This document shows positions 57,198-64,000 of a stretch of DNA of 64,000 nucleotides, piece by piece. Where the stretch lies: contig JAHLEZ010000014.1 of assembly GCA_020726505.1 (NCBI GenBank), positions 868,001 to 932,000 on the forward strand. Direction: 5' to 3'. The stretch comes from Leptodontidium sp. MPI-SDFR-AT-0119 (lineage: Eukaryota; Ascomycota; Leotiomycetes; Helotiales; Leptodontidiaceae). Position 1 is the stretch's first letter. Each line of letters opens with the position of its first letter. Below the pieces are notes generated by a model. That model made no database searches, was not told the DNA's origin, and saw only the letters and a list, made by a program, of their open reading frames with translations. The position numbers were made by a program, and so were the translations under genes.

Positions 57198-60098
57198 ATG
57201 AACCGGCAGGCAGAAGCAGGGCAGAGCCGCGAGGGTCTCCTCCGGTCCTACAACAATGGAGAGAGCATCCCGATGCGAAAATCTCTGGAAGATGCATATC
57301 GATCAGAGAGCGACTCCGATATTGACGCCACCGAGTACCTCGACAGAGACCCCATCAACGAACCTCCTCTCAAGTCTGCCTCCTCTGCCTATGCACCTGG
57401 CATGCAGTTCGCGAATCTGAAACGCACTTGTGCGCGACGGTCCAAATGCTTGTTGATCGTGGTCGCAGTTCTGGTCATATTCTGGTCCATACTTGCTGGA
57501 GGGGGCTTCTTTCTGTACAAGAAAAAACCAATCGATGGTCAATCGCCTCCATGGTATCCAACTCCGCCTGGGGGGACTGTGTCACAATGGGCCGAAAGTT
57601 ACAAGAAAGCAGAGGCGTTGGTCGCGAAAATGACCTTGCCAGAGAAAGTAAACATCACAACCGGGACTGGATGGAGCATGGGATTGGCCGTTGGAAATAC
57701 TGGACCAGCTGTCAACGTTGGGTTCCCAGGTCTCGCCCTACAAGATGGGCCATTGGGTTTGAGATTCGCAGATAATGCAACGGCCTTTCCCGCAGGCATC
57801 ACAGTTGGTGCGACCTGGAACAAGGAACTGATGTATCTTCGTGGAAAGGCACACGGAAAGGAGGCACGTTTGAAGGGAATCAATGTGCTGCTAGGACCTT
57901 GCGTTGGACCTCTTGGACGGATGCCGGCGGGTGGAAGAAATTGGGAAGGCTTTGGCGCGGATCCAGTTCTCCAGGGCATTGCTGCCTCCCAAACAATCAA
58001 GGGCATACAAGAAGAGGGTGTGATCGCGACAATCAAGCACTTTATTGGCAACGAGCAGGAGCATTTCCGGCAATCTTGGGAATGGGGACTTCCAAACGCC
58101 ATGTCTTCAAATATCGACGATAGGACGCTTCATGAAATGTACGGATGGCCTTTCGCAGATGCAGTCAAGGCTGGCGTCGCTAGCGTTATGTGCAGCTATC
58201 AAATGCTCAACAACTCATACTCCTGCGGAAATTCGAAACTCATGAATGGTATCTTGAAGGACGAGTTAGGATTTCAAGGTTTCGTTCAAAGCGATTGGCT
58301 AGCACAACGGAGTGGTGTTGCAAGTGCTCTCGCTGGTTTGGATATGTCTATGCCTGGCGATGGGTTGAGATGGGCTGCTGGGAACTCTCTTTGGGGTGGA
58401 GAACTCAGCAAAGCTGTACTCAATGGTTCTCTACCTGTCTCGAGGCTCAATGATATGGTCACCAGAGTTGTAGCCTCATGGTATCAGATGGGACAGGACG
58501 ACAAGACCAAGTTTGATGGAGAGGGACCAAACTTTTCTTCTTGGACTAACGACGAGATGGGAGTTATCAATCCCGGTAGCCCTGATGACAAAGACAAGAA
58601 GGTTGTGAACAAGTTCATCAATGTGCAAGGCACTGGCGATGACGCTCACTCCATCATAGCTCGACAGGTTGCAACCGAGGGTACGGTCCTTGTCAAGAAT
58701 ACAGACAACATGCTACCCTTGAGCAAAGATGGGTGGCCGGATGATACCCATGGGATGAACATGCGAATCGGAATCTTTGGTGAGGATTCTGGCGCTGGCA
58801 AAGGCCCAAACACATGTCCGGATCGTGGTTGTAATCAAGGAACTCTTGGTTCGGGTTGGGGATCCGGGGCTGTCGAATTCCCATATCTCATTACCCCCGT
58901 CGCCGCATTGAAGGTTGCATTCAACAAAGACCGAGTCTATGTGACCGACTTCCCGACGAACACGCCTCCATTCAAAGCATCACCTGAGATATTGAAAGAC
59001 CAGGATGTGTGCATTGTTTTTGTAAATTCCGATTCGGGCGAGGGATACATGGCCACAGACGGCATCCATGGAGATCGAAATGACCTTTTTCTTCAGAAGG
59101 GCGGCGATGCCCTCGTCCGATCAGTGGCAGATGGTTGCGGCGACGGCAAGGGCAGCACTATCGTGGTCATTCACTCTGTTGGTCCCGTGGTTGTCGACAA
59201 ATGGATCGACCATCCTAGCATCAAAGCTGTCATCATGGCTAATCTTCCTGGACAAGAAAGCGGCAACGCTATTGCAGATATTCTGACAGGTGTTGTCAAC
59301 CCAAGCGGAAAGTTACCTTACACCGTCGGAAAGTCCTTGGAAGACTACGGCCCAGGAGGAAAAGTTTTGTACATTCCAAATGGCGTCGTCCCCCAGCAGA
59401 ACTTCGACGAAGGCCTCTATATTGATTACCGCCACTTTGATAAATTCGGCGTAGTACCAACTTTCCCATTTGGATTTGGCCTATCATACACGAAGTTCGA
59501 CTACTCGAATTTACTGGTCACCAAAGTTCGCGAGAAGTCCATCCTGCCATCTCCACGCCCAGCCGGTATTGATCCCCCAAAATTTGACGACAAGATCCCA
59601 GACCCGAAAGAAGCCTTACTTCCTAGCGGATTCCGGAAGTTATCAAAGTATGTCTACCCATACATCACGAAGTTGTCCGAAATCAAGACAGGCAAATACC
59701 CGTATCCCGAAGGATACGATGTCACTCAAGCACCATCTCAAGCTGGTGGTGATGAAGGTGGCAATCCCGATTTATGGAACACATATGCCAATGTATCGGT
59801 CGACATTACCAACACAGGCGATGTGGCAGGCAAAGAGATTGTGCAACTCTACATCAGCTTTGACGATGTCCTCTTCGGAGTAGGAGCCAAGGTTGACTTC
59901 CCCATTAAGGTACTTCGAGGATTCGAGAAGGTGTTGTTGGAGAAGGGTGAGATGCAGACAGTGCATTTCAATCTTACTCGGCGAGATATGAGTTACTGGG
60001 ACGTTCAGCGACAGAACTGGGTGATGCCTACCGAAGGCACAATCACCATCAGGATCGGTGCTAGTTCGAGAGATCTGAGGCTTACTGGGTTTTATTAG
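57198..60098 (+). CDS. GH3 beta-glucosidase, type II membrane-anchored
   Basis: GH3 enzymes release terminal beta-glucosyl residues from cello- or laminari-oligosaccharides with retention. A single exon of 966 aa; the ATG at 57198 is the first after a TATAAG. Residues 1-82 are acidic/Ser-rich cytosolic, and a TM helix lies at about 84-107 (LLIVVAVLVIFWSILAGGGF), so the enzyme projects outward. In the (alpha/beta)8 domain, GRNWEGFGADP (246-256), the KH pair at 280-281, and GFVQSDWLAQRSG give Asp366 as the likely nucleophile. In the sandwich domain, CPDRGCNQGTLGSGWGSG is the typical fungal loop. The C-terminal FnIII-like domain contains VSVDITNTGDVAGKEIVQLY. It resembles membrane-anchored beta-glucosidases such as the BglE group of Aspergillus rather than secreted cellulolytic ones. 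An intronless gene of this length is unremarkable. Confidence 0.95.
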   Translation: MNRQAEAGQSREGLLRSYNNGESIPMRKSLEDAYRSESDSDIDATEYLDRDPINEPPLKSASSAYAPGMQFANLKRTCARRSKCLLIVVAVLVIFWSILAGGGFFLYKKKPIDGQSPPWYPTPPGGTVSQWAESYKKAEALVAKMTLPEKVNITTGTGWSMGLAVGNTGPAVNVGFPGLALQDGPLGLRFADNATAFPAGITVGATWNKELMYLRGKAHGKEARLKGINVLLGPCVGPLGRMPAGGRNWEGFGADPVLQGIAASQTIKGIQEEGVIATIKHFIGNEQEHFRQSWEWGLPNAMSSNIDDRTLHEMYGWPFADAVKAGVASVMCSYQMLNNSYSCGNSKLMNGILKDELGFQGFVQSDWLAQRSGVASALAGLDMSMPGDGLRWAAGNSLWGGELSKAVLNGSLPVSRLNDMVTRVVASWYQMGQDDKTKFDGEGPNFSSWTNDEMGVINPGSPDDKDKKVVNKFINVQGTGDDAHSIIARQVATEGTVLVKNTDNMLPLSKDGWPDDTHGMNMRIGIFGEDSGAGKGPNTCPDRGCNQGTLGSGWGSGAVEFPYLITPVAALKVAFNKDRVYVTDFPTNTPPFKASPEILKDQDVCIVFVNSDSGEGYMATDGIHGDRNDLFLQKGGDALVRSVADGCGDGKGSTIVVIHSVGPVVVDKWIDHPSIKAVIMANLPGQESGNAIADILTGVVNPSGKLPYTVGKSLEDYGPGGKVLYIPNGVVPQQNFDEGLYIDYRHFDKFGVVPTFPFGFGLSYTKFDYSNLLVTKVREKSILPSPRPAGIDPPKFDDKIPDPKEALLPSGFRKLSKYVYPYITKLSEIKTGKYPYPEGYDVTQAPSQAGGDEGGNPDLWNTYANVSVDITNTGDVAGKEIVQLYISFDDVLFGVGAKVDFPIKVLRGFEKVLLEKGEMQTVHFNLTRRDMSYWDVQRQNWVMPTEGTITIRIGASSRDLRLTGFY

Positions 60099-60726
60099 CT
60101 GATTTGAGCGGCATTGAATGGGACCTGGAGTTAGGATTTGGTGGGAAAGGCGATTGGCGTTGATGCGTGGGAATGGCCAGAGGTTGGCGGACGCTTTGTA
60201 CAATAGAAAAGGCTAGAATGGCCACTTAGATAGCAACCTACGACTTGAAGACAAGTAACGAGTGCTGAGCCTTGGTGAATCATTATCCAAAGATAGCAAC
60301 TTCCAGTGGTATTTGGGAAACTTAAACAATCACAGCTCAAGCCTCTGCTCGCGTCTCTCCTCCCTTTTCCAATCACAACTCGTCACAAGCCTTGTGAAAC
60401 GAGTATAAAAGCATCAAATTCCACCCTCTCATCCCCTTTCTTTCTTCATTCCAAACAACCACCTCCAGACTCCAATATCTTATGAGATCGCTCCCTTTCC
60501 ACATTATTACTTATATTTGTGATACTCAAACAGCTTTTAAATTCGATATACTACTCTTTCATCGACTTTATTGCTTTCGCTTTCGCTTCGAATTTGTTAT
60601 ATATAATTGAAGATTCGCTATTTGAGCCTTTTCTTCGACTCGCATGCTTCGTTTATTAATATTGCCTTCCTCCTTACGACTTCAACCTTAATCGCAACAT
60701 TTACTTAAGTCGACAAAAAAAACAAT

Positions 60727-60870
60727 AAGAAGAGATTCGATAAAAAAGAGATTAGGGATCGAATAATTGCTCTCCTTTAGAAACACGATAAAGAAGAGGT
60801 CAAGGGCGGAGACACGATTCTTTAAGTACTTGAGAAACAACTACCTGTTACAGTAAAAGGTGAATTGAGT
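60727..60870 (+). pseudogene. Coding relic with two CA-to-TA type stops
   Basis: In one frame: KKRFDKKEIRDRIIALL, stop (TAG at 60778-60780), KHDKEEVKGGDTIL, stop (TAA at 60823-60825), VLEKQLPVT. Both stops are one C-to-T change from Gln codons, the change RIP makes at CpA. The segment looks like a charged helical protein. Family unknown. Confidence 0.4.
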
Positions 60871-61060
60871 ATCGCGAATTTTATAGTTAATTATATTAGC
60901 GCAGTCCAATTCTGCTGACAACTGTGGCTGTGCACTCCTCACCAGATGTACGCCCAAAGTACCGCTGCCATGTGATTACATCGTGAAGCCGATTTTTATT
61001 CACTCCTACATACTTTTCTCAACTAGACCCAGAGTCAGCACTCTGTGTTAGCCAGTCATC

Positions 61061-61201
61061 ATGGCACCAGCATATTTTGATCAAAACATTACTAAATTAA
61101 AAGAAAAGTTTGAGACCAAGCTAATAGCCTCAATAGCCTCAGTTGGCTCTTTGTTACCTAATCGGATAAGCTCTTTCGACATAAAAGAGGTCAATACTTG
61201 A
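61061..61201 (+). pseudogene. Short ORF (46 codons), probably the head of a decayed gene
   Basis: The ATG has a good context (ATCATGG); the peptide MAPAYFDQNITKLKEKFETK continues to a TGA at 61199-61201. The frame remains protein-like just past the stop (KQLKITEL), so the TGA may be a decayed Trp codon. It lies in the same AT-rich block as the relic at 60727. Confidence 0.3.
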
Positions 61202-61566
61202 AAACAACTCAAGATCACAGAACTCTCATAGAATTTTATTTAATATACTTTTTCTCCTCCCTACCCTCGACTTTTTAGGCTCTTTAGATATGTATTATCT
61301 TTAGATTTGATTAATCCGCGATTTCCTACACCTAGAATCTCTCCCGTACCTCACTACATGCTACCTCTCTTGTTGTGCGGTTTATTAGGCTTCGTCCCTC
61401 CCACAGTACGAGGCCGATACTAAAATCGTTTTGTCAGTTACTGACAAAGCATTTTTTAAATTCCTAGCAGCAACATTATTGGTTCAACGAGGCAAGAAGT
61501 TAGAATTTAACTACCTCCATTAGTGAAATAGCAGTGTCATTCTTTTTATGTAGTTTGAGCTTCTCA

Positions 61567-63123
61567 TTAACTCACATCCAAGTCCTGAATGCTGAGCGAG
61601 TCACCCCTAAATTTCCTCCACCACATCGTACTCTCCCACACTTCTCCATCGTCCCCTCCCAATAACGTCCACCACTTTTTCAGAAACCACGGCTTAGCCT
61701 CCCAGCTCCTCCCATCCGTCGGATCAGCAACGCTAGAGCGATCCGTCTGCCAGCAGACAAGCCCAAGATCACCGATATCCTTCTTCAGATCCCAATAGTC
61801 GACCTTCGGCGGTGAGTGTGACATGAGATCCAGTGCTCGCGAGCGCACAGACGGAAATGGGAGAATATCCAGGAAAGGATGATGCAGCTGCATGATCTGC
61901 TCATTGGTGGGCCGTAGACTGCGTGGTTTGCCCTTCGATAAGGTTGCTCGGATTGAGTCAACGTTCGAGGTATTGGCTTCAGGATGGAAGAACGGGGAGA
62001 AGCAATAGTGATTGAAGAAGTCTTCCGGTAACAATCCAACTGCTTTTGCGCACTGTGAAAATGCATCCACAAGTGGCATTTGAAGCATTCTGAAACAGTC
62101 TGATTCGGGACTGGGAGTTATTAGGCGAGATATAGGGCGGAAGGGCGAGTTGTTTAGAGACGGCGGTTTGCCGTTGGTGAGTATTTGCAGTCCAGTGACG
62201 AAGAGCTCGCCTAGGTTGAAGAAGGGGTCGTTAGCCTTGTGTGTCCCAGCGGAAGCTTTGATTCCGCTGTAAAATATGGTCTCTATGTCGAGTCTCTGCT
62301 CTAGAGCCATGCTAAAGAGCCTGCTTGGGTTTTCAGAGACCTTGAGCTGTGACAAGTATCGGAACGAGTGCCAAGCAAGGGTGCGACTTGCGAGACTTTT
62401 CCGACGAAGGACTGGAGGAATAATTGCTTGAGAACTGGACGAGTATCCTGCGAAAGGTGTATTCGGAAGGGGAATTGGTGTATCGAAGGAGGAGTAGGCT
62501 TGGGCTGCATGACTTGCATCCTGGAACTGCTGCCACTGTCCTGCGAAGTCTGGATATGGGAGTATGCTATTGGTGTTCGGCAAACAAGCTGAGTTGATGG
62601 ACGACTGATTGAAACCAAGAGGGATCTGTGTCAGGTTGAAGCCATCCAGAGTAGACGAAAGATCTAAATCTTCTTCTGGAACAGGAAATAAATACGACAT
62701 GTCCGTAAAGGCATTGAATTGGGTTTCGGAAATGGTGTCTATCTCTGGGAACGAATTGACAATATCCTCGGCTTCTTTAGGAGCAGTCAGGTGCTGAGGC
62801 TGTGAAGACTGGGTTCTCAAACCGGGTTCTTTTGCTGCTTCTGCATCGAAACCTGTCAAAACCGCCTCTGTCGAATCAGAAGTGGGATCTTCTGTCTCTG
62901 TTGGCGTAACATGAACATTTCTAGCAGCAATCCGCTCTAGCTCTGCAACGCGAGCGATTTGCTTCAGACCTAGAGCAGTCCGTCAATTTCAAGCTATAGA
63001 CAGGGGTTAAGTGCACCACGAACGGTAATTCCGCTGTGCTTCTCTGTTTTGTTGCCTCCTCTTCTCGGTCATACGTCTCTTGTACTGAACTTTGGTTCCA
63101 GGTGTCTGTGCCAGACAGTCCAT
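61567..63123 (-). CDS. bZIP transcription factor with DUF3425-like C-terminal domain
   Basis: A DNA-binding regulator, nuclear. Exons on the minus strand are 63024-63123 and 61567-62969, spliced GTTCGT..TAG inside the Arg codon of the basic region, giving 500 aa. The start at 63123 is the first ATG in frame; a GTG at 63201 is the only alternative. The basic region is KRRMTEKRRQQNREAQRNYR (residues 15-34) with the fungal NxxAQRxYR signature (N26, A29, Q30, R31, R34). A very short zipper follows (L35, V41/L44). Then comes a long Ser/Pro/Gln-rich middle, and from about residue 350 a domain with LLPEDFFNHYCFSPFF, PTNEQIMQLHHPFLDILPFP, DYWDLKKDIGDLGLVCW and PWFLKKWWTLLG, matching DUF3425-type proteins. 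It is divergent with the reductase gene at 63453, so it may control that neighbour (inference). Targets unknown. Confidence 0.9.
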
Positions 63124-63355
63124 TATGACGGATTCATGATCGCCCGATGTGCCTATACTTGAGATGGTCTCCAAAGATAGAATATTATGTCCTCGTTCCA
63201 CTCAGGTTTTGGAGAATATGACATCAGATTTTTGTGATTGAACCTCACGTTGCTGTAGGAGAAGCCGGAGGAGATGGCTCAGGTAAGCCAACATCGAAAC
63301 GCCGGAGTCGGGTCGTGCACGTGACATTTTGGCTCATCTCAGCCAATCAGCCAAT

Positions 63356-63394
<39 letters not shown>

Positions 63395-63452
63395 GGTTAC
63401 ATATAAAGAGTCCTCCAGAACTCCTCCGCTCAGCTCAGAATTTGTACCTACT
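63124..63452. promoter_or_regulatory. Shared divergent promoter, bZIP (-) / aldo-keto reductase (+), with G35 run
   Basis: Only 329 bp separate the two start codons. A run of 35 Gs fills 63358-63392, and TATAAA for the reductase lies just after it at 63402-63407, 46 nt before the ATG at 63453. A CACGTGAC occurs near 63318. The G-run sits where upstream activating sequences would be expected. Confidence 0.7.
63358..63392 (+). repeat. G35 homopolymer
   Basis: 35 uninterrupted Gs, the longest homopolymer in the window, 10 bp before a TATAAA. The exact length is likely uncertain. Confidence 0.9.
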
Positions 63453-63982
63453 ATGCATGGTCCTCGTTCGTACCTCAGAATTCTTTCAACTCGAAACTTC
63501 ACCCGCAGATTTCACCATCGATCCATCATGACTTCGAAAATTCCAACGAGACGGCTTGGGAAAGAAGGTCCCTTGATTCCAGCCCTTGGATACGGCACAA
63601 TGGGTCTGAGCAGTCACTACGGCAAAATCCCAGACGATGAAACTCGGTTCGCAATCTTAGATCGGGCATACGAACTCGGAATACGATTCTGGGATACTTC
63701 AGACATGTACGGAGACAGCGAAGAACTCATTGGAAAGTGGTTTGCCCGCACTGGAAAGCGTGATGAGATCTTCTTGTCGTCAAAGTTCGGATACAGAGTA
63801 ACACCAAGCAACGGTTCTATGCCTGGTCTCACGTTTCATTCCGATCCAGAGTATGTTAGAGAGGCCTGTGACCGGTCTCTCAAACGAATGGGTGTAGAGC
63901 ATGTCGATCTGTACTACATGCATGTTCCAGATGGAAAGACCCCGATCGAGGATACGATTGAGACCATGGTGGAGCTGAAGAA
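63453..63982 (+). CDS. Aldo-keto reductase, 5' exon only (truncated by window end)
   Basis: NAD(P)H-dependent reduction of carbonyls by the AKR fold. The first exon runs to 63982, where GTGAGA starts an intron; the rest lies beyond the window. Counting from the Met at 63528: RRLGKEGPLIPALGYGTMGL is the first strand, and the catalytic tetrad is visible as Asp56, Tyr61 (WDTSDMYGDSEELIG), Lys86 (LSSKFGY) and His132 (YYMHVPD). It resembles the AKR13-like / YakC group. The ATG at 63453 is the first after the TATAAA and adds 25 residues rich in Arg/Ser without acids (SYLRILSTRNFTRRFHHRSI), which would suit a mitochondrial presequence. The start at 63528 gives the plain cytosolic enzyme, so both forms are possible. 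Confidence 0.9.
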
Positions 63983-64000
63983 GTGAGATCGATATTCAGA

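Larger units (their letters stand above)
60099..61566. other. Intergenic, RIP-decayed AT-rich block from about 60480
   Basis: After the GH3 3' flank, composition turns AT-rich with many TTA/TAA. Two protein-like relics are visible: 60727-60870 (frame with TAG at 60778 and TAA at 60823) and 61061-61201 (46 codons). No transposase motif was recognised. The end is the 3' flank of the bZIP gene. Confidence 0.5.

Noticed and set aside
50626..60098. Secondary-metabolite or lignocellulose gene cluster (peroxidase, tannase, GH3)
   Set aside because: No core synthase, transporter or regulator among them; spacing and orientation are ordinary.

Overview
The window looks like nuclear DNA of a filamentous ascomycete (Pezizomycotina; the protein content would fit Leotiomycetes, but order-level placement is a guess). 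The reasons are short GT..AG introns of about 45-180 nt, fungal-specific families (Rds1-like ferritin fold, heme-thiolate peroxidase, tannase/feruloyl esterase, bZIP with a DUF3425-type C-terminus, membrane GT2 hyphal glycosyltransferase), and AT-rich blocks whose reading frames carry CAG/CAA to TAG/TAA changes as expected from repeat-induced point mutation (RIP). No CRISPR, rRNA or tRNA gene was found.

Layout: a 3-exon hypothetical gene (3848-4563, -), a secreted ferritin-like gene with a single-base frameshift (8051-9090, +), a two-domain fasciclin protein (13633-15098, -), a five-exon membrane GT2 glycosyltransferase with an apparent 8-nt microexon (19048-21990, -) and a type II membrane GH16 glucanase (30914-32369, -). 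Then come a long gene-poor and partly RIP-decayed stretch (32.4-43 kb) and a large multi-pass membrane protein of an uncharacterised fungal family with a small ORF directly behind it (43039-45640, -). Next is a young-looking two-exon gene inside an AT-rich island with a 13-bp minisatellite in its leader (47403-47875, +), facing a decayed gene (48070-48674, -). After these lie a secreted heme-thiolate peroxidase (50626-51641, +), a tannase/feruloyl esterase with a kexin-like site (53094-55041, -), a membrane-anchored GH3 beta-glucosidase (57198-60098, +), another RIP-decayed block (60.4-61.5 kb), and a divergent bZIP / aldo-keto reductase pair (61567-63982) sharing a promoter that holds a 35-base G run. 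The aldo-keto reductase is cut by the window end.

The genes do not form an evident biosynthetic cluster. A loose theme is cell surface and wall or plant-polymer chemistry: GT2, GH16, GH3, fasciclin, tannase, peroxidase. The window is gene-sparse; most intergenic DNA holds homopolymer G/C runs, short tandem repeats and GTAC-rich palindromes. I did not find a convincing new multi-gene system. The most rewarding leads are the AT-island gene with its minisatellite, the uncharacterised membrane protein plus its trailing ORF, the microexon, and the G35 tract between the bZIP and reductase genes. All exon boundaries are read by eye from splice consensus and frame continuity.
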